A DNA stretch of 64,000 bases from Salinimicrobium nanhaiense (GTDB lineage Bacteria > Bacteroidota > Bacteroidia > Flavobacteriales > Flavobacteriaceae): contig JAAVJQ010000003.1 of NCBI GenBank assembly GCA_012038135.1, positions 186,001 to 250,000 of the forward strand, in the 5' to 3' direction. The notes beneath the pieces were generated by a model that ran no database searches, was not told where the DNA came from, and saw only the letters and a program-made list of their open reading frames with translations. A program made the position numbers and the translations under genes. Positions 26,192 through 34,860 of the stretch are shown here, piece after piece (the stretch's first letter is position 1; each line of letters begins with the position of its first letter).

Positions 26192-26509
26192 ATGGCTTTA
26201 GAGATAACAGACGCAACATTTGAAGAGCAAGTGCTAAAAAGTGACAAACCTGTAATGGTTGACTTTTGGGCAGCCTGGTGTGGACCTTGTAGAATGGTAG
26301 GTCCAATCATTGACGATATTAGTAAAGAATACGAAGGCAAAGCAGTAGTAGGAAAACTGGATGTTGATGCAAACCAGGAATTCGCTGCAAAATATGGGGT
26401 GAGGAATATCCCCACAGTTTTGATCTTCAAAAATGGGGAAGTAGTTGGAAGACAGGTAGGTGTAGCTCCCAAAAATACTTATGCAGAAGCTTTAGATCAG
26501 CTTTTGTAG
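26192..26509 (+). CDS. trxA: Thioredoxin
   Basis: This 105-residue cytosolic protein has the thioredoxin active site WAAWCGPC (Cys30, Cys33), the following MVGPIID segment, the buried Asp of VMVDFW, the cis-Pro loop NIPTVLIF, and the final GVAPKNTYAEAL helix. It reduces protein disulfides using electrons from thioredoxin reductase. The gene is monocistronic and closed by a strong terminator 22 bp after the stop. Length and motifs are standard. Confidence 0.96.
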   Translation: MALEITDATFEEQVLKSDKPVMVDFWAAWCGPCRMVGPIIDDISKEYEGKAVVGKLDVDANQEFAAKYGVRNIPTVLIFKNGEVVGRQVGVAPKNTYAEALDQLL

Positions 26510-26530
26510 TATTTCCAAAATAAGAAAGTA

Positions 26531-26566
26531 AAAAAGTCCGTTGGAAGAAATCCTCCGGACTTTTTT
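26531..26566 (+). terminator. Intrinsic terminator of trxA
   Basis: AAAAAGTCCG and CGGACTTTTTT form a 10-bp stem (extended by GG/CC) that ends in six T. Confidence 0.85.
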
Positions 26567-26596
26567 AATGCTCATAATTCAGTAACTTGTCCTTAA

Positions 26597-27532
26597 ATGT
26601 CTTCTATGCAATTAGAACAGGAAATTTACAAATCGGGATTTCTAAACCTTGACCTTCTGTCGCGGCAGGTGGTAGAGGGATTTATTTCCGGTTTACATAA
26701 GAGTCCGTTTCATGGCTTTTCTGCTGAATTTGCTGAACATAAGGTCTATAATCCGGGGGAGACCACCCGCCATATAGACTGGAAACTATTTGCACGTACA
26801 GACAAGCTTTATACAAAAAGATACGAGGAAGAAACCAATTTAAGGTGCCATTTGATCCTTGATAATTCGGCTTCCATGCATTTTCCGCAGAAGAAAGTGC
26901 AAAATCTGGGGAACCTTAATAAAATAGGATTTTCGGTACTTGCTGCGGCCTGTTTGATGCAGATCCTCAAGAAACAAAGAGATGCGGTGGGTTTAAGCAT
27001 CTATAGTGATCAATATGAATATTATGCTCCCGAAAAAGGCAGCGAACGGCACCGGCGTATGCTGCTTCACGTGTTAGAAGAGACTTTAAAGCAACAAAAA
27101 TCGGGTAAGGAAACAAATACCTACACCTACCTGCACCAGATCGCCGAGAAAATGAAGCGGCGATCCCTGATCTTTCTTTTTACAGATATGTTCCAGGATG
27201 AGGTGGAGGAAGATAAGCTTTTTGAGTCCCTGAGGCATCTCAAGTATAACAAACATGAATTGATCATGTTCCATGTACTTGATCGTAAAAGAGAATTCAA
27301 TTTTGAATTTGGAGATACCCCGCAACGTTTCACCGATGTTGAAACCGGGGAAAAGATCGATCTTTATGCTGAAAATGTGAAAGATAGCTACCGACAGGTA
27401 GTGACGGAATATTTTGACAAGCTGAAGTTACGTTGTTCCCGGTATGGGATCAAATATGTGGAAGCAGACATAAATCAGAATTTTAATAAGATCCTGTCCA
27501 CTTATCTGGTTGAGCGACAGAAGTTTGTTTAG
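26597..27532 (+). CDS. DUF58 domain protein
   Basis: This 311-residue cytosolic protein matches DUF58 proteins. Signature segments are YNPGETTRHIDWKLFARTDK (about 50-70), YEEETNLRCHLILDNSASM (about 75-95, a von Willebrand A-like strand with a DxSxS metal site) and FLFTDMFQDEVEE. DUF58 proteins usually work with MoxR ATPases and VWA proteins in Bacteroidota. Those partners are not in this window, because the next item is tRNA-Asp and then the integrated element. They may originally lie elsewhere. Start at ATG 26597, with an alternative ATG at 26606. The function is chaperone-like by association only. Confidence 0.88.
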   Translation: MSSMQLEQEIYKSGFLNLDLLSRQVVEGFISGLHKSPFHGFSAEFAEHKVYNPGETTRHIDWKLFARTDKLYTKRYEEETNLRCHLILDNSASMHFPQKKVQNLGNLNKIGFSVLAAACLMQILKKQRDAVGLSIYSDQYEYYAPEKGSERHRRMLLHVLEETLKQQKSGKETNTYTYLHQIAEKMKRRSLIFLFTDMFQDEVEEDKLFESLRHLKYNKHELIMFHVLDRKREFNFEFGDTPQRFTDVETGEKIDLYAENVKDSYRQVVTEYFDKLKLRCSRYGIKYVEADINQNFNKILSTYLVERQKFV

Positions 27533-27568
27533 GTATGAAAAAATTCTTCCAAAATAATTTCAAAAAGG

Positions 27569-27599
27569 TTTGCTGAATTTAAAATGTGCAGTATATTTG
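27569..27599 (+). promoter_or_regulatory. Promoter of tRNA-Asp
   Basis: TTTG (27569-27572), 19-bp spacer, TATATTTG (27592-27599): a full match to the Bacteroidota consensus, 56 bp before the tRNA. Confidence 0.88.
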
Positions 27600-27654
27600 C
27601 CCTCGCAATCAAGAAACGCTATTTGTTTTAAGGTTGTAAGTTCTTAAAAGAGTT

Positions 27655-27728
27655 GGTCTGGTAGTTCAGTTGGTTAGAATACCTGCCTGTCACGCAGGGG
27701 GTCGCGAGTTCGAGTCTCGTCCAGACCG
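27655..27728 (+). tRNA. tRNA-Asp (anticodon GTC)
   Basis: This 74-nt class I tRNA has acceptor GGTCTGG/CCAGACC, discriminator G, anticodon stem CCTGC/GCAGG with loop CTGTCAC (anticodon GTC at 27689-27691), and T arm GCGAGTTCGAGTCTCGT. CCA is not encoded. Its 3' end is the attachment site of the integrated element and is repeated at 62508-62529, so the present 3' end is probably supplied by the element. Confidence 0.96.
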
Positions 27729-27729
27729 C
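27708..27729 (+). other. attL: left attachment repeat within tRNA-Asp
   Basis: Twenty-two bases (GTTCGAGTCTCGT followed by CCAGACCGC) are identical to 62508-62529. They cover the T loop, T stem and acceptor 3' strand, the classic target of tyrosine integrases. Confidence 0.9.
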
Positions 27730-27755
27730 TAGGAGAAATCCAAAATCACCCTAAA

Positions 27756-27787
27756 AGCCTCTAAATCAATGATTTAGAGGCTTTTTC
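27756..27787 (+). terminator. Terminator of tRNA-Asp supplied by the element
   Basis: AGCCTCTAAATCA and TGATTTAGAGGCT form a 13-bp perfect dyad (about 11 bp of stem with a small loop) followed by TTT-rich sequence. It lies inside the element. The original tRNA terminator is probably the one at 62543-62569. Confidence 0.8.
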
Positions 27788-27837
27788 TTTTAAAATCATT
27801 TCATTTAATGGCAAATAAATGCAATTAATTGGTGCTC

Positions 27838-27980
27838 AATTCGGTGCGTCTTTTTGCTCTTAAAAAAGACGCACCGAATTATTTGTAAAGTATTGTTAAC
27901 AAAGGCTTTGCGAGATTCCTTTAACATTTTTTATACCTCTATTTTAGTACCTTTCAGGTGAGCATTTTAAAAGACGCACC
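27838..27980. repeat. Integrase arm-type repeats (18-bp inverted repeat plus direct copy)
   Basis: AATTCGGTGCGTCTTTTT (27838-27855) and its perfect complement (27863-27880) are separated by 7 nt. A third partial copy, AAAAGACGCACC, is at 27969-27980, overlapping the integrase start. A related GGTG word precedes it at 27831. Arm-type binding sites of the integrase, or a hairpin controlling its translation, are the two readings. Confidence 0.6.
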
Positions 27981-29214
27981 TATGTCAAAGTTACTAAGCA
28001 TTCTATTTTTTCCTAAAAAAGGGAGATCTTCAACTAGTGATTACGCCGTGTTGTACGCCAGGATTACCTATGATGGTCATCGGGTTGAGTTCAGTACGAG
28101 CCGAAAAGTTCATTTAAAAAACTGGAACAGTAAAAGTGGAAAGACAAAAGGCAACTCTGCGGAATCACAATCTATTTCCAGATTTATTGAATCTATCCGA
28201 GCAGCCTTATATGATATTCATGATCGTCTTTTGAGGGAGAATAGGCCAATTTCCGCAGCAATTATAAAAGATATTTATTCCGGCAAAAAGGAAAAGCAGT
28301 ATATGCTGCTGGAGATTTTTCAGGATCATAATGATCAGATGGAAAAATTAATTGGAAAAGGATTTACAAAGGGGACCCTGCAGCGCTACAATGCCTGTAA
28401 AAAACATATAGAGGATTACTTATCATTCAGATATAAGAAAAAAGATATTCCTGTGGAAGATGTCGATCATAAGTTTATAACGGGATTTGATCATTATCTA
28501 AGATCAGAAAAGGATTGTGTCCACAATACTGCTCAAAAATATATTGTAAACTTCAAGAAGATCATTCGCATTGCCTATGCAAATCAATGGATTGATAAAG
28601 ATCCATTCTTTCACTGGAAGGGCAGCTGGAAAACCTCCGATCGGGAATATCTAACTGATTCGGAACTCCAGGAAATGGCTAATAAGGAATTTGATATTAC
28701 TCGTTTAGAATTGGTGAGGGATATATTTCTTTTTTGCTGTTATACCGGCTTGGCCTTTGCCGATGTAAAAAAGCTTTCTTCGGATGATATAGTGATTAAC
28801 ATGAGCGGCAAAAAATGGATTAAAACCAAACGTCAAAAAACCAAATCTTTAAGTAGTATTCCATTACTAGATATTCCTAAAGCCATTCTAGAAAAATATG
28901 CGGAGCATCCCCATGTTCAAGCGGGAAAGGGCGTCCTGCCGGTGTTCACAAATCAAAAATCAAATGCCTATTTAAAGGAGATAGCTGACCTCTGCGGAAT
29001 AAAAAAGAATTTGACCACCCATTTAGCTCGTCATACTTTTGCAACTACTATAACGCTATCCAAAGGAGTTCCTATTGAAAGTGTAGGAAAAATGTTGGGG
29101 CATAGATCCTTAAAGACGACGCAGATTTATGCTAAAGTTCTGGATGAGAAAGTTGAAAGAGATATGGCATTATTGGAGGACAGTATTTCCAAGAAAAGAA
29201 GCCAAACAAAATAA
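27958..29214 (+). CDS. int: Tyrosine site-specific integrase
   Basis: From GTG 27958 there are 418 residues. ATG 27982 (MSKLLSILFFPKKG) is an alternative and perhaps better start. Layout: Arm-DNA-binding beta domain (about 10-100), SAM-like core-binding domain (about 105-210), catalytic domain. Catalytic residues: HLAR (His355, Arg358), LGHRS (His382) and nucleophile Tyr391 in TQIYAKV. The usual first Arg (TGLR) is Ala in CYTGLAFADV, as in many Bacteroidota integrases such as IntDOT, where that Arg is also absent. It catalyses integration and excision at the tRNA-Asp 3' end. Its place next to attL and the two att repeats support this directly. No excisionase was recognised. Confidence 0.93.
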   Translation: MSILKDAPMSKLLSILFFPKKGRSSTSDYAVLYARITYDGHRVEFSTSRKVHLKNWNSKSGKTKGNSAESQSISRFIESIRAALYDIHDRLLRENRPISAAIIKDIYSGKKEKQYMLLEIFQDHNDQMEKLIGKGFTKGTLQRYNACKKHIEDYLSFRYKKKDIPVEDVDHKFITGFDHYLRSEKDCVHNTAQKYIVNFKKIIRIAYANQWIDKDPFFHWKGSWKTSDREYLTDSELQEMANKEFDITRLELVRDIFLFCCYTGLAFADVKKLSSDDIVINMSGKKWIKTKRQKTKSLSSIPLLDIPKAILEKYAEHPHVQAGKGVLPVFTNQKSNAYLKEIADLCGIKKNLTTHLARHTFATTITLSKGVPIESVGKMLGHRSLKTTQIYAKVLDEKVERDMALLEDSISKKRSQTK

Positions 29215-29320
29215 AAGAATTACTGTTTTATCTGGAATTGAACAAAAATGAAAAAGAAATATTATAACTTGAGACTTCTTTCACTGGCAAAATTTAAAGA
29301 AAGTAAGTCCTAAGCATTTT

Positions 29321-29442
29321 TTCCTCCACTGTGCTGCGGGAAAGGGCTTCGGAAAAGATTTTGAACACATGGCAGCAGACTTTCTTCATTTCACTCCTGA
29401 AAAATCCAGTCGTTCCATTCCGGTCACCACTGCTACACGAGG
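29321..29442. repeat. Left copy of ~125-bp direct repeat flanking the iron module
   Basis: This segment (with TGTGCTGCGGGAAA, TTGAACACATGGCAGCAGA and AATCCAGTCGTTCCATTCCG) matches 34861-34987 with a few differences and small gaps. I do not know what the sequence is. It encodes no evident protein. Confidence 0.75.
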
Positions 29443-29556
29443 TTACTAATAATAAATTCTGAAAAATTCCAAAATGGTTTAGGATGATTTCCGAAGTTAA
29501 AAGCCATCCCTAAAAAATTAATCTAAATAACTGCTGCCAGCATTGGAAATTCCTTT

Positions 29557-29587
29557 TATATTTGCCCTTATTTTTAGTTAATCTAAA
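29557..29587 (+). promoter_or_regulatory. Promoter -7 element and metal-regulator-like operator
   Basis: TATATTTG at 29557-29564 fits the -7 box. Just downstream, TTTAG-TTAAT-CTAAA (29573-29587) is a dyad with perfect 5-bp arms. The word TTAATCTAAATAA occurs there and also at 29518-29530. Placement over the start of an iron-uptake gene suggests Fur- or DtxR-type repression; the regulator is inferred. Confidence 0.5.
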
Positions 29588-29605
29588 TAAACAGTTACCT
29601 CTTTT

Positions 29606-31996
29606 ATGCAGCCTTTGCGAATACTCCTTCTTAGCCTACTGATCTTAACCTCATCATTTTGCTGGGGGCAAAAGTCTGAAAAAGCCCTTTTAAGAGGATC
29701 TGTTCTTACCGAAGAAGGAGAGCCGCTCCCGGGGGTAACCGTGCTTCTTCAAAATACTTCAAAAGGAGCAATGACCGATGTAGATGGAAAATTTGTAATC
29801 GCGGATATCAGCCCCGGAACTTATGTTGTTGAAGTGAGTCACCTCGGATATTTTTCGGTAGAAAAAAGTATAACTCTTGCACCCGCTCAGGAATTAGATC
29901 TTGACCTGAAGTTGGAGACAAAGGCAGAGGAAATTAACAATGTTACTGTGCTTGGAAAATCCCTTGCTTCCCGGGTGCGGGAACAGGCCTTTACGGTAAG
30001 CGCCATTTCCACCAAAGATCTTTATAACAGCACCTCAGATGTGCAGCAGGTGCTAAATCGGGTGCCGGGGGTGAGAATTCTTGAAGATGGTGGCTTAGGA
30101 TCGGACACTAATTTTACTTTGAACGGTTTTTCAGGGGATCAGGTGAAATTCTTTATGGATGGGATTCCCATGGACCATTTTGGCAGCTCCCTGAGTCTAG
30201 GCGATATTCCGGTGAATTCCATAGACAGGATCGAAGTCTATAAAGGGGTGGTTCCGGTTTGGCTTGGAACAGATGCTCTAGGCGGTGCGGTCAATATCAT
30301 TACAAATCAGGGAGCCCGGTTTTTAGATGCATCCTATTCTATAGGCTCCTTCAACACTCACCGCGCTTCGGTCAATGGCGCCTACACAAATCCCGGAAAC
30401 GGATTTAACTTCCGTGGAAATATCAACTACAACTACTCCGATAATAATTATGAGGTTTATGTGCCCATTAGAGAAGGCAATAACATCATAGACTACCGGG
30501 AGGTGGAAAGGTTTCATGATGCCTATCAATCGGCCAGTGCTAAAGCCGAAGTTGGGGTTGTGGATAAAACTTATGCGGACCAGTTATTGTTTGGAATTCT
30601 TGCGGGCACAAGTGAAAAGGAAGTTCAGCACGGCGCCACCATGAATAGCGTTTATGGCGGAATTATGCGCAACAGTAAATCTGTTATTCCCACTTTTAAG
30701 TACAGCAAGAAAAACCTTTTTATCGATGGTTTTGATCTTAGTTTTTACAGCGCCTTTAATGCCACGAAATCTGAAATTATTGACACCCTTAGCGGGGTTA
30801 AATACAACTGGCTGGGAGAACCAACTTATACTGAAGGCTCTACTGATGGGGAGTTGCGGCGGACATTCACCACCCTTACAGATGAGGATTTTAGCACCCG
30901 CATTAATGCAGGCTATGAAATTACTCCACAACATTCGCTGAACCTAAATTATTCCTTATCCAGTTTTTCAAGGGAAATATTTGATGCCGAAAATCCGGAT
31001 CGCGTTGAAAATATGTTTCCGAAATCCCTTTTTAAGCAGGTAGCAGGTTTGGCGTACAAATTTGATCCCGATGATCGCTGGAGCTCCACGCTCTTCGGAA
31101 AATATTATCATATAACTGCGGAAGGGAGCAAGCAGTATGACTTTGGACTTCCCACTCAACGTACAGACGATTTTAGCGCGTCCCAAAACAGCTTTGGGTA
31201 TGGTGTTGCTACGGCATATTTTTTACTGCCACAGCTTCAGCTCAAGGTGTCCTATGAACATACCTATCGTATGCCCACAGCCGATGAGATGTTTGGCGAC
31301 GGCTTGTTCTTTACTCTAAATCCCGATCTCGGTCCGGAGCAAAGTGACAACCTGAATGTCGGGGCTTCATACAACACTGCTTTGGGAGATGAACATTTTC
31401 TTTCCATGGGCAGCAGTTTCATCTACAGGAACTCAAAAGATCTTATTTACCAGGTGGTCACCGTGGCAAGTCCGCAAACACGATATGATAACCTTAGCAA
31501 AACCCGCACACTGGGAGTGGAAGGAAATCTTGCTTATGAATGGAGTGACTTTTTTCATCTTGGCGGAAATATCACTTTCCAGGACATTACAGATCAGGCA
31601 GATTTTGTCTATAACGAATCATATACGAATACCGGGTATCAAAAGAATTTTCAGAAAGGTTTCAGATTGCCCAACACTCCATATCTCTTCGGAAATGCGA
31701 CTGCCGGATTTAACTTCAGAAATATTTTTTCAGAAGAAGATCTGAATATTCTGTACCGCTATAATTATGTGGAGGAATACTTTCTTAGCTGGGCAGAGTT
31801 GGGCTCTACAGATTCCAAAAAGGTCATTCCTGCACAGAATTCTCACGACCTCGAGGTTTCCTATTCCTTTAAAAACGGGAAATATAATGCTTCCCTGGAA
31901 GTGAGGAATTTCACAGACCAAAGGCTGTATGATAAATATTTTCTGCAAAAACCGGGAAGGGCTATCTTCCTGAAACTGCGTTACGCTTTATACTAA
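29606..31996 (+). CDS. TonB-dependent receptor (siderophore/iron type)
   Basis: This 796-residue outer-membrane receptor has a signal peptide (LRILLLSLLILTSSFCWG), a CarboxypepD_reg-like domain (about 28-110: LRGSVLTEEGEPLPGVTVLL, TDVDGKFVI), a plug (about 118-230: FTVSAISTKDLYNST, RVPGVRILEDGGLGS, GGAVNIITNQG) and a 22-strand barrel ending in FLKLRYALY with a C-terminal aromatic. It should import a ferric siderophore or similar iron chelate using TonB energy. The following DUF4374 lipoprotein and PepSY membrane protein make the usual Bacteroidota iron-uptake trio. The ligand is not predictable by eye. The operator-like dyad at 29573-29587 suggests metal control. Confidence 0.9.
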   Translation: MQPLRILLLSLLILTSSFCWGQKSEKALLRGSVLTEEGEPLPGVTVLLQNTSKGAMTDVDGKFVIADISPGTYVVEVSHLGYFSVEKSITLAPAQELDLDLKLETKAEEINNVTVLGKSLASRVREQAFTVSAISTKDLYNSTSDVQQVLNRVPGVRILEDGGLGSDTNFTLNGFSGDQVKFFMDGIPMDHFGSSLSLGDIPVNSIDRIEVYKGVVPVWLGTDALGGAVNIITNQGARFLDASYSIGSFNTHRASVNGAYTNPGNGFNFRGNINYNYSDNNYEVYVPIREGNNIIDYREVERFHDAYQSASAKAEVGVVDKTYADQLLFGILAGTSEKEVQHGATMNSVYGGIMRNSKSVIPTFKYSKKNLFIDGFDLSFYSAFNATKSEIIDTLSGVKYNWLGEPTYTEGSTDGELRRTFTTLTDEDFSTRINAGYEITPQHSLNLNYSLSSFSREIFDAENPDRVENMFPKSLFKQVAGLAYKFDPDDRWSSTLFGKYYHITAEGSKQYDFGLPTQRTDDFSASQNSFGYGVATAYFLLPQLQLKVSYEHTYRMPTADEMFGDGLFFTLNPDLGPEQSDNLNVGASYNTALGDEHFLSMGSSFIYRNSKDLIYQVVTVASPQTRYDNLSKTRTLGVEGNLAYEWSDFFHLGGNITFQDITDQADFVYNESYTNTGYQKNFQKGFRLPNTPYLFGNATAGFNFRNIFSEEDLNILYRYNYVEEYFLSWAELGSTDSKKVIPAQNSHDLEVSYSFKNGKYNASLEVRNFTDQRLYDKYFLQKPGRAIFLKLRYALY

Positions 31997-32028
31997 GAGA
32001 ACCAATGTTGAACTATAAATAAATACAC

Positions 32029-33240
32029 ATGTTATCAATTAAAAGAATTGCTATCCCTATGCTCGGTCTTTTTACCGGACTCGTTTTTTCATCCTGTAGC
32101 AGCGATGATGATGAGGTAAATCCAAATCCTCAACCCACAGATGAACCATTTGTGCTTTCACTTGCAATACAGGGAAGTGAAGGGAATTTCACCTACTATA
32201 CAGTGCCTTTTGAGGATGTGATGAGCGGTACTCTTTCCGCAGAAGGAAAGGGGATCGAACAGCCGGGATATTTCGATTTTAAACAAATTGACAATACCAT
32301 CTACAGTATTGGCGGGCTTGACGATGTCAATGTAGTGGGAATTACAAAGGATACAGAAGGGGAATTGGTGCAGACGGGAGATGCCTCCTTTACCAACAGT
32401 GTTTCCGATATTGTGAAGGCAGATGATAATACTTTGGTCGCTGTTACTCTATCTGCAAATTCAGACATGGTTACTTTTCATACTTTAAATGAGAACATAA
32501 GTGTTACAGAAACTTTTCAAAGCCCAATTTCAAACCTAACAGCTAATGATGTGCCGGCTTATTCCGGAATGAGAATAGAAGACGGAAATGTATTTCTCAG
32601 CTATTACATTAGTGATCCCAATACATACGCTACAGATTATACCGATGTTGCCCAGGTAGCAGTTTATTCCTATCCTGAATTTGAATTTCAAAAGGTGATT
32701 ACCGATGAACGGGTGGGGCCAATTGGAGGTTTTAACGTAAAATCGGGCCTAATAGAAGATGAGGACGGAAATATTTTTGCCGTTTCCCATTCTAATCCTG
32801 CCAATGGCTTTAGCCAGTTTACCAATGACAGCGGAATCCTGAAGATCAACAGCGGAGAAACCACTTTTGACGCCGATTATTTCTTTGATTTGCAGGAAGT
32901 AGCAGGAGGAAATCCGGTGCACCTGATTTATTTAGGAAATGGAAAAGCTTTTGCTGAAATCAATATGGCTGCACGGGATGCACAGGCCATGTGGTCAGAT
33001 AGTCCTCTTCAGTCGGCTATTATAGATCTTAATAACAAGACAGTGAATTTCATTACCGGAATTCCGCAGCATAATGGAGCCGGAAGAAGACTTGCCGCAC
33101 TTCAGGATGGCAATTACGTTTACTTAACAATTCCCGGGGAGCAGGGAGTTTCGGTGTACCGTATAGACACCACAAACTATACTGCAACAAAAGGAGCAGA
33201 TGTAGAGGCCAATTTCGTTGCCGGATTTTTTAAACTATAA
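32029..33240 (+). CDS. DUF4374 surface or periplasmic lipoprotein
   Basis: This 403-residue lipoprotein has signal peptide and lipobox LFTGLVFSSC, followed by an acidic SSDDDE tract that in Bacteroidota can act as a surface-export signal. The rest is repeats of beta-propeller-like strands (GYFDFKQIDNTIYSIGG, FVAGFFKL at the end). DUF4374 proteins are found beside TonB receptors and PepSY proteins and are thought to help bind iron-siderophore. It starts 32 bp after the receptor and ends 25 bp before the PepSY gene, so the three form one operon. Function is by family association. Confidence 0.85.
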   Translation: MLSIKRIAIPMLGLFTGLVFSSCSSDDDEVNPNPQPTDEPFVLSLAIQGSEGNFTYYTVPFEDVMSGTLSAEGKGIEQPGYFDFKQIDNTIYSIGGLDDVNVVGITKDTEGELVQTGDASFTNSVSDIVKADDNTLVAVTLSANSDMVTFHTLNENISVTETFQSPISNLTANDVPAYSGMRIEDGNVFLSYYISDPNTYATDYTDVAQVAVYSYPEFEFQKVITDERVGPIGGFNVKSGLIEDEDGNIFAVSHSNPANGFSQFTNDSGILKINSGETTFDADYFFDLQEVAGGNPVHLIYLGNGKAFAEINMAARDAQAMWSDSPLQSAIIDLNNKTVNFITGIPQHNGAGRRLAALQDGNYVYLTIPGEQGVSVYRIDTTNYTATKGADVEANFVAGFFKL

Positions 33241-33265
33241 CACCTTATCTTGTATTTCCTGAATT

Positions 33266-34489
33266 ATGAAGCCAAAAAAGAAGAACAAGAAAAGCCCTTT
33301 TAGAAAGGTCAATGACTGGTTGCATTTGTGGCTGGGGCTGTTTTCCGGAATCGTGGTCTTCATAGTCAGTATCACTGGGTGTTTTTATGCTTTTCAGCAG
33401 GAAATAAAAGATGTTATTGAGCCCTGGCGGTTTGTGGAAGCACAGGATGCAGCCTTTGTGCCGCCAAGTGTACTTCTGGACACTGCCGGGGTTTATATGC
33501 CCGATAAAGAACCTACAGGACTCACCTACAGCAATAGGGAAGGTGCAGCAGCCGTGGGTTATCATACATTTGATAACGGAAAAGAGGCTTTTTCAGTAGT
33601 CTTTATGAATCCTTATACGGGAGAATTCATCAGGAAAATGCAAACTGAAGGCTCAGGAGAATTCGACTTTTTTCATTTTATACTGGACGGCCACAGAGCT
33701 CTCTGGCTACCCCACAACATTGGAAGACCCATAGTGGGAATTGCAACCTTGATTTTCCTGTTCATGTTGATTTCGGGTCTTATCATGTGGTGGCCAAAAA
33801 AGTGGAATAAATCGGCCTATAAAAAAAGTTTCAGTATCAAATGGAATGGGAAATTTAAAAGAGTGAATTATGATCTGCACAATGTGCTTGGATTTTACTC
33901 TCTTGTTTTTGCCTTCATCATTGCAGTGACAGGTTTGGTTTGGAGTTTTCAATGGTTTGGAAATTCCCTTTATTATATCACTTCTGCCGGGGAAACAAAG
34001 GCTGCACATGAACATCCGCATTCAGATATTTCCGGAGCTGCATTAAGTGATAACATGAATCTTCCGGTACTTGATCGCGCTTTTTATAAAGTTATAGAAC
34101 AGGAGCCCGATGCACAGGGTTTTTATATGACACCAGTCCTTAAGGATCCTGACGATGCCATTGAGATCATCGCATACCAGGATTTTGGTACCTGGTATGA
34201 CCGGAATGAATATTTCTTTGACCAATACACTCTTGAAAGATACAGAACTGACGATGATGTGTACGTGGATGCTTCATTTGCCGATCAATTAAGTTTGCTC
34301 AACTATGACATCCATGTGGGTGCGGTTTGGGGATTACCGGGAAAAATCCTTGCATTTTTAATAAGTCTAGTGAGTGCCAGTTTGCCTGTTACAGGATTTC
34401 TGGTGTGGTGGAATAAAAAGAAAAAGAAATCCAACAATTCGGCTCAGAAATATGAAAATCCTAGAGCAAAAAAGACAATTAGCTGCTGA
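33266..34489 (+). CDS. PepSY-associated membrane protein (ferric-siderophore reductase type)
   Basis: The 407-residue inner-membrane protein has four membrane segments: about 20-42 (LWLGLFSGIVVFIVSITGCF), 150-175 (IVGIATLIFLFMLISGLIMW), 205-228 (VLGFYSLVFAFIIAVTGLVW) and 365-388. Conserved His-bearing loops (ILDGHRALWLP, YDLHNVLGF, NYDIHVGAVWG) fit haem or metal ligands of the PepSY_TM family. These proteins act after TonB receptors, probably reducing the imported ferric complex or supporting its release. It is the last gene of the iron operon. The exact redox role is inferred. Confidence 0.85.
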   Translation: MKPKKKNKKSPFRKVNDWLHLWLGLFSGIVVFIVSITGCFYAFQQEIKDVIEPWRFVEAQDAAFVPPSVLLDTAGVYMPDKEPTGLTYSNREGAAAVGYHTFDNGKEAFSVVFMNPYTGEFIRKMQTEGSGEFDFFHFILDGHRALWLPHNIGRPIVGIATLIFLFMLISGLIMWWPKKWNKSAYKKSFSIKWNGKFKRVNYDLHNVLGFYSLVFAFIIAVTGLVWSFQWFGNSLYYITSAGETKAAHEHPHSDISGAALSDNMNLPVLDRAFYKVIEQEPDAQGFYMTPVLKDPDDAIEIIAYQDFGTWYDRNEYFFDQYTLERYRTDDDVYVDASFADQLSLLNYDIHVGAVWGLPGKILAFLISLVSASLPVTGFLVWWNKKKKKSNNSAQKYENPRAKKTISC

Positions 34490-34568
34490 AAGAATTTCCA
34501 AGGAAAAGAATTAAGAGATTGCCCCCCAGAAACTGAAGTAGGGGGCATTCTCATTATTATAGAAACTT

Positions 34569-34747
34569 CTATTTTTTTGATTCTGCTACGGAAACTTTGC
34601 GGAACTCTTTCAACAGTTTTTCTAATTCCAAGGAAGATTTTCTTGCCCTGGTTCCTGCACTTTTATTCCCATCTTCTAGTTGTGCAGTAGCTTCTTTCTG
34701 AAAATTTTCATAGGTTGTCTGGATATTTTCAATAAGTCTTTTCATAA
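34569..34747 (-). pseudogene. Histone H1-like (Hc1) small protein with start-proximal frameshift
   Basis: The minus strand encodes a 57-residue basic stretch with IENIQTTYENFQKEATAQLE and SAGTRARKSSLELEKLLKEF, ending KKVSVAESKK-like at the stop (34571-34569). This is the sequence style of the small histone H1/Hc1-like nucleoid proteins of Bacteroidota. The only nearby ATG (34747-34745) is out of frame: a run of six A after it shifts the frame by two bases, and the upstream frame ends in TAA. The gene is therefore broken, or there is a sequencing error or slippage in the A run. It sits between the iron operon and the right direct repeat. Confidence 0.6.
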
Positions 34748-34860
34748 TAATATTTTTAGTTAGCCGGCTAAAATAAACAATATTTTATACCTGTCATTGA
34801 AGATAGCCACAGCAGCGCCCTTTTCTAAATTTAAAAATGCTTTCCATGTTCCTCAGCACA

